NCBI GenBank assembly: GCA_949358305.1
Contig: OX442314.1
Location: 46,818,581-46,882,580 of the forward strand
DNA from: Strigamia acuminata
Lineage: Eukaryota; Arthropoda; Chilopoda; Geophilomorpha; Linotaeniidae
Reading direction: 5' to 3'
DNA: 64,000 nt
In this document: positions 20,001 to 28,400 of the stretch, piece after piece
Layout of the letters: every line of letters starts with the position of its first letter
How positions within the stretch are numbered: position 1 is the stretch's first letter
The notes under the pieces: model-generated
Told to the model about the DNA's origin: nothing
Database searches by the model: none
Seen by the model: the letters and a program-made list of their open reading frames with translations, nothing else
Made by a program: the position numbers and the translations under genes

Positions 20001-20708
20001 TTTCTTGGCCAATTCTGCCTCGAATTTCGCTTGTTTGGCGTGGCGTTCCTCTAACTTGAGCCGTTTCAACATCTGGAATTCTTCGGAATGTGCCAGTTGC
20101 AGTCGCCTTGCTCGATCGGCCATTGCTGCCGTTATTTGTGCTACGTCTTCATCCGAAAGTTGCACACCTTCCTCATACTGTTGGTGACGCTCCTGGAGAC
20201 TGTCTTCCATCTCTTTCATGACATCTGCGATGCGTTGGCGGGCTCTCGCTAGTTTATGGCGGGTTGGGGAGTTTTCCCCTGAACTTTCCGCCTCATCGCG
20301 GGCACGTCCTGACGCTTGTTGCTTGTAGGCTCGCACTAGTCGGCCACGCTTCCTTGCTACGGCAATGACTTGCTCCAGTGTCATATTAGAGAGGTCTATT
20401 TTGCTTGTTGGAGTTGAATCCACTGTGGCTGGCGTGTCGCCATGTTGCGACGAGGCTCCGGAGATACTTGATTTTCCAAGCAAATCTTGGGACTCCTCTC
20501 TCGTTTGTTTCAGCCAAAATTCCCCTTGCCGTTCAGGCGATACTTCCAGACGAAATTCCTTGCTCGTCATGGCCTGGGTGTCGTCTGCATGGTCCGACTC
20601 GGACGATGATGAAGGATGCACATTGGCTGCTCCTGCGGTCCTTCCGCCTCGTGTGCGAGGTCCGCGGCCGTTTCCCCGTCCTCTCCTCGAATCTCGTGGC
20701 TGCGACAT
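16983..20708 (-). CDS. gag: Element B gag, 1241 aa
   Basis: It starts at ATG 20708, 109 nt after the primer-binding site. The N-terminus is Arg/Gly-rich. A long charged coiled coil covers about residues 180-370, rich in Glu, Lys, Ala and Gln. A Gln/Asn/Tyr/Arg-rich low-complexity region follows (about 540-800). A retrotransposon capsid domain lies about 840-1010 (WDRITPDMFDGG, then GSATNWL and related motifs). One CCHC zinc knuckle (CHNCGQIGHWARQC) lies near the C-terminus and would bind genomic RNA. The protein is two to three times the usual length of Ty3/gypsy Gag because of the coiled coil and the low-complexity region. It ends in TAA within the loop of the frameshift stem. Confidence 0.9.
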   Translation of the reverse strand: MSQPRDSRRGRGNGRGPRTRGGRTAGAANVHPSSSSESDHADDTQAMTSKEFRLEVSPERQGEFWLKQTREESQDLLGKSSISGASSQHGDTPATVDSTPTSKIDLSNMTLEQVIAVARKRGRLVRAYKQQASGRARDEAESSGENSPTRHKLARARQRIADVMKEMEDSLQERHQQYEEGVQLSDEDVAQITAAMADRARRLQLAHSEEFQMLKRLKLEERHAKQAKFEAELAKKTTDEDIRAKKDQLDAEIRATKDRLEAEMRTMRNKLAAEKLRQETEQKELRAQRKAQAAAEREAILEENRKIEAEKVRLETEKQELLAKQRAMESAESREIHYLRQAALEAQEAAERVRQENEELKYLAQCRYQVPSNIPPHRPEVVNLSPESSRNPLKRKGEMDEKRDSKRASISPAKNPNVLDIIDQRNRQHLTNQSAVTDKKQGRVTGLDPADPQVWDKPKKMETENVRVSSAKNEGKSFDVYTEKPVDEDDPSYHRTYTLEEAVEHLSAAKERDRQREISRENENQKFQHDQEVPEQDKTSNQNAATGQNEATGQVSYTKVRDYNEYLQGRYSQQPENVDTRNESCNQQGICTHTEVRFSNEHQPQYGRESRNTSRYQHGTCQQGIAHYQQETSQQGAACFKDETRQQRNYEATGQYNFNRNESIERNNSRQQSDYQDGSRQQRGSYWYEGYTQRESQGRRDNSQDRRDNSYRRRDYSEGRRDDSYRDERRSHSSPPPRGEEYDRKYSHSDQFRRDEPNSSGSHNDRWGRENSQSDNRNPPPTNPRTLPRSTDELEEIISRQIDARLSQIPSKSQEMEEMLRKLIRKYCSSNWTHHYTPSHQIKWDRITPDMFDGGWQAGTQFLDEVMHLVINHEMDPDVTLKKLIPKMLVGSATNWLRKNNFTHWDEFVKAFMKEYGESNAMMIKYWDNHKQTLGEDIRTYLRRTEDLFTQLPYHISDFDKDRKFRNGLTPFSEQVLRMVDAPMASSFEKLSQFIRNHQMYIDDRYASDIPIEEQRARDEQQRHQSDYTRAGAKMMRPRSQFSLLREETSTKKQESGRPPYPQPRIPMRPNVKWTQYSGESSESIGDTQIMLAEYTEEEVDKLMDAASVLFTKNNPAITKYKPPMQVRQPQQTSLQPQMKGNTSFIPKPFSVDFNLKKENNKSQIGEKTEQTSTPSNPDDGNKANQIKLTPDNAPCHNCGQIGHWARQCPHPKRLMSAEEMEQLVNSLSESITKNLNARAQ

Positions 20709-20831
20709 CTCGTTTTAGTCACAGAAAAGAAGAAAGAAACAGAATACTCTATCACAAAATAACTTTTATCACACAAAATTGGTCCCTCAACTGAAGATAA
20801 GTCGTTAAGGTTCAAATAACGGGCCCCCAAG
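20709..20831 (-). promoter_or_regulatory. Element B leader and primer-binding site
   Basis: Two bases after the 5' LTR the - strand reads TGGGGGCCCGTT (20829-20818). The first seven bases match the usual tRNA-Pro primer-binding site, and the 2-nt offset is typical. The match fades after about 11 nt, so the tRNA assignment is tentative. The remaining leader up to the gag ATG is non-coding. Confidence 0.55.
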
Positions 20832-21851
20832 TGTAATGAGCTCAAATTACTGTGAAGAATATTAACAATAAAACTAAACTCATTGATGCCGTGCCAGGAC
20901 TTATACAAATACTTCTCAAAATAACTTTATATTAACTCAAATGATAGGAGAAATAATGACTCAATTATTTCTCAATTAACAGACGATTTATTCAAACTTA
21001 GAATAAACACTAAATCAAATACAAGATATTAAAATACGGATATTATTTTGTGATAAAATGATAAATTAGACGACTGAAGAAATAATTTACTAAAAGAAAT
21101 ATAATTAAAAGCAAAGGAAAACGATAAAGAATCCAGTCGATTCGACGACTCCACTTCTCGGGAACGCCGAACGCTTGGATTCGCTTCACTCGACGCTCGG
21201 CTCGGCCTCGGCGTTTCTCCAATACGGACTCAATTCCGTTCCAACTACTTCCTCGTGACTCGTTCGGGCTCAATCCCGCTCTCTTCGTCCTCTCCAGGTC
21301 GCAACGTCGTCGTCGCGGCGTCGTTGCGGCTGATTCCGCCTAACAATCTCTCACACTCGCGCTCACTTCGCTTCGTTGCGAGTGAGAAGTCTCAGTCCAA
21401 CAATGGCTGTTGGCCGAGAATAGAAATCCCTCCAAACAATACTTGTTTGGCAAGATGAAACTCCCACTGTCACTAACTGAAGTAACAGCAAGAAATATCT
21501 CACAAATTGCTCTGGCAATTCGCAAGACTGAGTCCAAATACTCTGACAATCATTCACTAAATCCGCTTGTAGAATGGTGTTTTCTCAGGAAGATTTTGGT
21601 GACTGGTTGCTCTCAAAGTAGGTTTCAAACTGAGGAGTTTTTTCTGCTCCTCACAGGAAGTGTTTCCTGCTCCGGGAGGTTGCGGGCTGGTTTCCTTGGC
21701 GACCACCACCAATTCCTCCCACCCTGCCTACCTCCCTTTATCTAGACAGGAAATCATAAAAAATATAAAATAAAATAAAACAATCTCCAATTTAATATTT
21801 TATTTCGGGCTCATTCCCGACACTTCATTAGTGACCACTAGGGTCACTACA
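20832..21851 (-). repeat. Element B 5' LTR
   Basis: A 1020-bp copy of 6952-7971. By eye only two adjacent bases differ. The right-hand target duplication AACC follows at 21852-21855. Confidence 0.95.
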
Positions 21852-22254
21852 AACCTTCCAAAATGGCGCCCGTCAATTGAGGATGACTCGGTAATAATAA
21901 TAAAGATTCTAGTGTTGATGAATATTTAATTGCATGATTTTTGAAGCGAGTGCTACATAATTTAAATGTTGAATTTTATAATGATATTAAGTATTTTTGA
22001 TCTTGATTTTGAGTTATTTATTAATTATAGCTGAATTTATATAAAATTGTTAAAAATATTTGAAGAATAATTTTGTAAATGGTTGTAAAGACCTAGTGAA
22101 CTAATCAAATGCAGTCTTACATATAAAAAGATTATTAATTGTTTGAGGGTTAAATTTAATACTTAATTAGTAAATAAACTGACTACGAATAATAAATAAA
22201 TAAGAACGTTGGTTTAAAAATTGCCGATAAAGGATAAACACAATAAATAAGAAA
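21852..22254. other. 3' flank of the TFIIE-beta gene
   Basis: AT-rich and without a supported frame. On the - strand AATAAA-type signals overlap the end of the TFIIE-beta gene (near 22265) and recur near 22017. Its first four bases are the right target duplication of element B. Confidence 0.5.
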
Positions 22255-23073
22255 TTAAAAATTTTTATTTGAATAGTCTTGCAATAAGTCACCCAAGTGG
22301 TCATTCAACCTCTTCACATTTTTGTTTGTTTTCTGCTTTTTCTTTCTCTTCAACACCGCCAGATGTTTCTTCGGAGCACTCCCCTGCAGTGACGCCAGAC
22401 CTTTTCCTTCCAAATATTTCTCAACTCTCTCTTCAGTTAAATCCGCAACAGACACACTTCCCCACAACTGTTTCAACTCCTCTTCCACCTCAAACGCACA
22501 ACTCGTGTCGTTATAATACAAAACCTTCTTCTTATCCACAGGACGCGTCATCGTGATAACTTGATCCCCGAGTAATTTCACGCATTTCTCGGCATTCGAC
22601 ATCGACTCCTGAATTTCCTCCAAAAATATTCCCCCCAAACCTTTCTCGTCGTAACTCTGCAACAGCTTCAACAGCCCTTTGCTGTTCTTCACATCAAAAG
22701 GCGGTTTGTACACGTAAGTTCCTCCCGACGGAGAGAAATCTATCTTCGGATTGCTCGTCAACGCTTCGGTGGCCAGCCAGTGCTTCATGTTCGAACTCAG
22801 CTCCGACTGATTCGTTTCAATCAGGATTTCATCCAACGAAAGTGGATCGTAGCTCCTAGCAAGATGGCGTTCTTTCATGTGTCTAACGACTCTAGCCAAA
22901 ACCCCAGACTTGAATTGCGAAGTGGCTTGGATTGATGAAGATGCTGCCGGTGTCTTGACGCATTTCGGTTTGCTTTGAGAAGGCGCAGCAATTCTTTTCT
23001 TCTTCCCAACGACTGGATTTGCCATTGCTCGTTTCTTAAACATTTCTCGTTCTTTCAATAAGGCCGGATCCAT
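22255..23073 (-). CDS. GTF2E2: Transcription initiation factor IIE subunit beta
   Basis: 272 aa, starting at ATG 23073. The N-terminus MDPALLKEREMFKKRA is characteristic of metazoan TFIIE-beta. A basic Ser/Ala-rich linker follows, then the first winged-helix domain (about residues 58-125, with LSLDEIL and WLATEAL) and the second (about 128-200, with GLGGIFLEEI and RPVDKKKVLYYND). An acidic helical part and a basic C-terminal tail (KRKKKQKTNK) complete it. The length is close to the animal family. In the nucleus it forms TFIIE with the alpha subunit, recruits TFIIH and helps open promoters for RNA polymerase II. The coding part has no intron. A good acceptor (CTCCTAG) just before the ATG suggests a spliced 5' UTR. 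All key segments are present, so this is a functional host gene caught between two retrotransposons. Confidence 0.93.
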   Translation of the reverse strand: MDPALLKEREMFKKRAMANPVVGKKKRIAAPSQSKPKCVKTPAASSSIQATSQFKSGVLARVVRHMKERHLARSYDPLSLDEILIETNQSELSSNMKHWLATEALTSNPKIDFSPSGGTYVYKPPFDVKNSKGLLKLLQSYDEKGLGGIFLEEIQESMSNAEKCVKLLGDQVITMTRPVDKKKVLYYNDTSCAFEVEEELKQLWGSVSVADLTEERVEKYLEGKGLASLQGSAPKKHLAVLKRKKKQKTNKNVKRLNDHLGDLLQDYSNKNF

Positions 23074-23730
23074 TTTGCTAGGAGTAGAAGCAGTGTTTCA
23101 ATCAACTTCAGTTGTTTCTATGAGACTTGTAGCCATCTCTCTCATTTATATATGTTTTCTCAACGTGCACGTAAGCTCAACGTGTAACTGTTACGCATTT
23201 GGAACGTTTGTTCTACTTATAGCTGTACCAGTTCTTCTCGTAACGCATGCGCAACGTAATCTTATGGCTTTTTGCATAGTTGTCAATATTGGGTAAGCTG
23301 TTTGATCACTTTTGATTATTTCTGCTTAACAATAAAATATTCACTGTTCTCATACCGTACAATCCTATGTGTAGGCGTGCTTCTTTCTTTCATCGTTCTC
23401 AATCAGTTTAAATCCAGTTACATCGACTTCTAAAAGTAATTTCAACTATTTCCAAAAACAAATTCGAGTTGCATCCGTAGCATATGGTGCTAAAACTCGG
23501 GAATTAAAACACATGTATTACTAGTACATGAACATTCTGAAAAGTAATTGAAGGAAATATTTACGAACCTCCAATAGTGTTTCAATTTCGGCTTGTGGTT
23601 TTGATTCAATGTCACTCAATGGGATTCTTGGGATGAAATTGGCCGTCATACAATTATTTTTACCCATTTTAATTTTGCTCCTAATCTAGGGCGATTACAA
23701 TTTACACCACCATTTTTTACTGAAATGTTG
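23074..23730. other. Upstream region of TFIIE-beta, small ORF on - strand
   Basis: Probable promoter and 5' UTR of the gene on the - strand. A 48-codon ATG frame (23667-23521, - strand) begins with a polar, exon-like stretch and may be a 5' exon of TFIIE-beta's transcript or of another gene. Support is weak. The 73-codon + strand frame starting at 23075 looks like chance. Confidence 0.25.
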
Positions 23731-23761
23731 AACCTAACCTAACCTAACCTAACCTAACCTA
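23731..23761. repeat. Telomere-like CCTAA repeat, six units
   Basis: Six uninterrupted CCTAA units, the complement of the insect-type TTAGG telomere repeat. Shorter interstitial tracts occur near 41676-41692 and, mixed with CCTCA, near 45258-45305. They support an arthropod source but not a chromosome end. Confidence 0.7.
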
Positions 23762-24889
23762 GTGCTTTTAGTTGCCTGCCCTAAGGGTATTTAAAGGCAT
23801 GCACTAGATTATTCTTGGCTGTTTTGCGTACCCTGATTATTGACACTATACACTTGTTGCTGGATAACTTTTTGGTTGATTCAATTATGTTGTGCGTCAA
23901 TTTCATTCAATTTCATTGACGCACAGTTTTGCATTTGCTGGTTGCTCTGCGTGCAACGACACAAGAGCTAGATGGTATTCAATTACTGGCTCTAATCGTA
24001 AAGACTCTCGCTATGCCTGGTTTAGGTCCACGTAGAGTCAGTTGGCGATGGAGGTGAAGACAGGTTTCGTTGCCTCCGTCGAGACGTTTCTACCCTGAAG
24101 ATGTTACGAGAATTTCCCGCCCAAGGTAAAACCCATTCCTTTTTATATCTTATTGGTGACGTGGTGTATAGTGCTCTGGCCTGGTCCACGACCATTCTTT
24201 GACACTTTTTCATTACACACTCACGGATCCTAAGTATACTGGCCGTGACTGTACCTTGCTGATACTTCCGGTAGACTGGTATAAATACTCTTGACTGGTT
24301 CGCTAGTCATGAGTGCGCCATCTTTTAGTGAAAGGTGGTTAACCAGCGTTCTGGCCTTTCATGCGGCGGCTAATTTACCTTTCCCGTCTCACACACCTTC
24401 CAGCGTTCGCCGTCTATTCCGAGTACAAGGGTGTCTAAGTATACTGGCTCCTGTACAACTTCTTCCCTCCATGGTACAATTTGCTCACCTTGTTGAGCAA
24501 CGTGGAGTTGCTGTTGTTCTTCCACCATTAATATTGCCTTTCTGATCTGGCCATGGAATAGTGATCAGAAGGGGTTATTTGTGACGGGACCCTCATGTCC
24601 AGTGTCCAAAGGACCACAAGTGTAATCACCTGTATTGAAGACCGTGTTGCTCCTGCTCGTGGAATGAGAGTATGAACCCACCTTTGATGGCTTGGGAAGC
24701 CATCTTGGCGCGTTTATCGTTAGTTAATCCACACAAACCAACGCTTTATGTTTTGTGAGGTAATCCAAGGTAATTACAACTGATGTAAATACCTCAAAGT
24801 CCTGTCAGCATAATAATATTGCTTAGTGTTTGTGTAAACTCATTAGAATAAGGATAAAGTTAGACAACTTGCCTACTTATGTGTAATAG
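23762..24889. other. Unassigned intergenic DNA with one hairpin
   Basis: It contains a perfect 11-bp inverted repeat (TGTGCGTCAAT at 23891-23901 and its complement at 23915-23925). Short frames occur on both strands but none looks like a known protein. It may include upstream exons or introns of the gene that ends at 25141. Confidence 0.3.
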
Positions 24890-25141
24890 TTTTATTTGGT
24901 CCAAGTTTGGTCGCAATTTTCATTTAAAAAAGCAATTTCATCTGCAACACCAACAACACCTGCTGGACAATGTCCATGCGTCATACCGTTTGACGTAAAT
25001 ATAAAATTTGTAATAAAAAAAAGAACTTATATTAATTTTTTCTTTTTACAGACAAAAGAAAACGGCGAAGCATATAATTTTACCAATGCTGTACTGGCTG
25101 CAATCAATGATGATCAAGGAATGGAGGTGGATGACGACTGA
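24890..25141 (+). CDS. Last two exons of an unrecognised host gene
   Basis: An exon-like segment 24890-24994, preceded by AG at 24888-24889, ends at donor GTAAAT. The 57-bp intron 24995-25051 ends in TTTTTACAG, and the last exon 25052-25141 ends in TGA. Both junctions are in phase 0, so the frame continues. The encoded end is acidic (MEVDDD at the C-terminus), preceded by a Thr/Pro/Cys-containing stretch. I do not recognise the protein, and further exons must lie upstream. Element C is inserted 24 bp after the stop codon, in what should be the 3' UTR. Confidence 0.5.
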   Translation, partial: FYLVQVWSQFSFKKAISSATPTTPAGQCPCVIPFDVNIKFVIKKRTYINFFFLQTKENGEAYNFTNAVLAAINDDQGMEVDDD

Positions 25142-25165
25142 CGAGTAAAGAAAAGGTAATATTAT

Positions 25166-25428
25166 TGTAAACTTATTAAAGCTGACTCCAAATAAACAAA
25201 ATGGCGGACCCGCTGGTCCGCGACGCACACACTAGCTTGTTAAGTTCAAAGTGATCTTTATTACAAATTATTACATTTAAATATGAGACTGGTCAGCCCT
25301 GATTGGCTGACCACAAGGAACAGCCCCCAATTGGCTGTCTACCCCCAAAACGTCTATCGGACATATTCGCGTATGTCCGCCCGCCCTCTGGCGACCGTTG
25401 TCGCCTGTCGAAACCCCAAAACTCCACA
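25166..25428 (-). repeat. Element C 3' LTR
   Basis: 263 bp, TG...CA, identical to 30350-30612. On the + strand it carries AATAAA at 25191-25196, 50 bp beyond the stop codon of the upstream host gene. Confidence 0.95.
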
Positions 25429-25441
25429 CTCGGTCATCCGA

Positions 25442-28400
25442 CTAAATGTCGGCGCCCCCGCCGACACCTGTTAACTCGTCTTCGGCTCCCGATGCTGCGT
25501 CGTCCTCGAATGTCCACTTCTTCATCTGGTCGATTGGTGCGGTCGTTTTGTATCGAGGCGGGTTTTCAAGACTCGTAACCTCGTACACCGTGCTCGAAAT
25601 CCGCCGACTTACTCGCAAAGGTCCCCGGTACAGATTACTGAGTTTTCCCGCTTTGCCTTGTATTGCGATCGCTTTCCTTCGTACGACGACCACATCTCCG
25701 ACCTCGTATGTCCGACTTGGTCCTCGATGTCTATCGAACGCCTTTTTCTGCTTGATCTGGTTTTCTGTAAGTGTTTCGTACGCTTCGTTCCTTACGTCCT
25801 CGATTTCCGTCTCGTTTTCATCGTTTTCCTCGACTACTATCGCTGATAATCTTGGCTCGATGATCGTCCTCGGCTGGAATCCATACAACACCTCCAATGG
25901 TGTTTTCTTGGTCGATTGGTTGATTCTTGAGTTGATCGCGATTTCAACCTTGTCAATCCCTTTGCTCCAATCGCTCCCGTCGTCCTTCGTCGTTTGGCTC
26001 GCCAACATTGGAACTATCGTTCGGTTCATCCTTTCCACTTGTCCGTTCGCTCTCGGATTTTCTGTCGAAGTCAGCACGTGTCGAATCTCGAGTTCCGTGC
26101 ACATCTCTGCAAATAATGCGTTGGTGAACGCAGTTCCTCGATCTGTAATAATCCGCGTCGGGATCCACATTCGTGCACACAGCTTCCGAATCTCTTTGCA
26201 CGTAGTCGTTGCGTTCGTTGATTTCACTGGCATCAGAAAGACCAATTTCGAAAAATTGCATACCGCCACCAGAATGTGTCGATATCCAATGCCGCTCTTC
26301 GGAAAGGGGCCCACATGATCCAGGTGAACAGTGTGGAATGGCACCCTTTGTCTCTCGATAATATTCAACTCGCCGGCCCGTTTTCCTCCTGGTTCCTTCC
26401 TCATCAAACACTCGACACACGTTCCTACGGCTGCCTTTACGTAACTTCGCATCCTGGGGAACCAAAACCTCTTCCGAATCGCCTCAATTGTTGCGTCGAC
26501 TCCTGGATGCGCGTGTCCAATATGTACTTCGTTCGTGATCTGTCTCCGCATCATCTTGGGCAAATACAATACATCCCTTCGCCGTCCATTTGCCGTCAAT
26601 TCGAAATAAACGTGTCCCTTCTTGATTCTGTATCCTCGGCTCTTGTGCTGCATTCGTTCGTTCAATAAACTTTTATCTTCTATCAACAGCGCGTCCTTCA
26701 ACTCTTTACACTCGGGATCGCTTTCCTGCGCAGCCACGAGCCAGTCGCCTTCTGTAAATTTAATTTGGTTAACTTTGAACCGTCGTTCCATCTCCGTTTC
26801 CTCGCCGCTCGCTGGTTCCGCGTTCCTACTCAGGGCGTCGACGTGGCCCATGAGTAATCCTGGTCGATGTATTGCTTTGAAATTATATTCCGAAAGCGCC
26901 AACACCCATCTCCCGATTCGTGGCGTCAACTCCCGTTTCTTCAACCCGTACCGTACCGCCTCGCAATCTGTCACCACCGTAAACTCTGAGCCGTACAAAT
27001 ACATCCGAAATTTCAATACTGCCCAAACTACCGCCATCAACTCGAGCTCCGTTGAATGATATCGCTTCTCGCATTCGGTCGTCGTTCTACTCGCGTAGAT
27101 AATCGGGTGCAGATCGTTTCCTTCGCCTCGCTGCATCAACACTGCTCCGATCCCGTCTTGTGATGCGTCCGTATGCACCTCGCACGGTCGTGTGTTATCG
27201 TAGATCTTCAACACGGGCTCCGCAATCAATTCTCCAATTAACCCCTGAAACGCCGCTTCACACTCAGTCGTCCACACAAACGTTTCGTTCTTGCGAGTTA
27301 ATTTCGTCAGCGCTCTCGTTTTTGTCGCATATCCTGCGATGAATCGTCGGAAATACCCACACAATCCCAAAAAGCTCCTTACGCCTCGTACGTCTTTTGG
27401 CTTCGCAAAATTCTTGATCGCGCTTGTCTTCTCGAATCCTGGTCGCAGGCCGTCTTTCGTCAGTCGTAGCCCGAGAAACTGTACTTCTTCGCAGAGGAAG
27501 TGGCACTTGCTCAACTTCAACGTGAGCTTCGATCTTCTCACCTCGATTAAGATCTTTCGCATCTTCTCGATTAACTCCGCGTTCGTTTTCGCACCCGATA
27601 GAAGATCGTCCATATATCTGCGCAGTACTTCGTATGGCAAATGTCCGAACGCCAACTCCATCACTCGATTGAAAACAAACGGCGCGTTTATCAACCCAAA
27701 CGGCATCCGTACAAACTGGTATTTGCCGTTCATTGTCGAAAATGCTGTCTTCTCTTGCGCTCCGGCCGTTAATTCGATCTGGTAGTAACCCGACGCCAAA
27801 TCGAACACTAGGAAGACTCGCCATTCGTGCGTCCCGTCGAGTAACTCATCCATCCTGGGGCACGGAAAGTGTTCCTTCACCGTTATTTCGTTGAGCGACC
27901 TGAAATCAATACAAATTCTCCATTCGCCAGTTTTCTTGCGCACCATCACGATCGGACTGTTGAATGGACTCTTTGATCGCGTCACGAATCCTGCTCCTTC
28001 CAACTCGGCGACCATTTTGTCGATTTCTTTCTGTTGCGCCGCCGAATACTGGTATCGCCGCAAATTCGTTGGCCTTGTCGTTGTAACTTCGATTTCCATC
28101 TTGAGATCTGGGAAACATCCGACCTCCTCCAAACTCGTAGCGAAGCAGTCTCGAAATTCGTCGTTGATCATCGTCAGCACAATTTCCGTCTCTTCTGGCG
28201 TCACCGATTTGCCCAAATTAATTTCGTCGGCCGTTATTCGCATCCTCGGACTCGCCTCGGTCGTCGCGACTTTCTTGACTTGTACTTGGTGCAACGACGG
28301 TTCTTCTTCGGTGATTTCAACGTGTCCAAGCTTTCGACCTCGTGTGACTCGTACTTCTTCCGGTCCATCGTTGATTATTGGCATTATTGCCCGCTCGTTC

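Larger units (their letters stand above)
6952..21851 (-). mobile_element. Element B: near-intact 14.9-kb three-ORF Ty3/gypsy retrotransposon
   Basis: The 1020-bp direct repeats at both ends start TG and end CA when read as LTRs, and are flanked by the 4-bp duplication AACC (6948-6951 and 21852-21855). In transcription order (- strand): 5' LTR 20832-21851, primer-binding site, gag, -1 frameshift, pol with protease, RT, RNase H and integrase, a central copy of the polypurine tract, a 742-bp spacer, ORF3 (1015 aa), 3' polypurine tract, 3' LTR. All three ORFs are open. The two LTRs differ only at two adjacent bases (near 7829-7830 versus 21709-21710), so insertion was recent. The large size comes from the very long gag, the N- and C-terminal extensions of pol, and ORF3. 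Confidence 0.95.

Noticed and set aside
20800-20831. GGTTCAAAT followed by CCCCCA near the primer-binding site, suggesting a tRNA 3' half
   Set aside because: Spacing between the T-loop-like motif and CCA is too short for a tRNA; it is better explained as the primer-binding site region.
23075-23296. 73-codon + strand frame divergent from TFIIE-beta, ending near a GGTAAGC donor-like site
   Set aside because: Overlaps the probable 5' UTR of the opposite gene and has no homology or acceptor partner.
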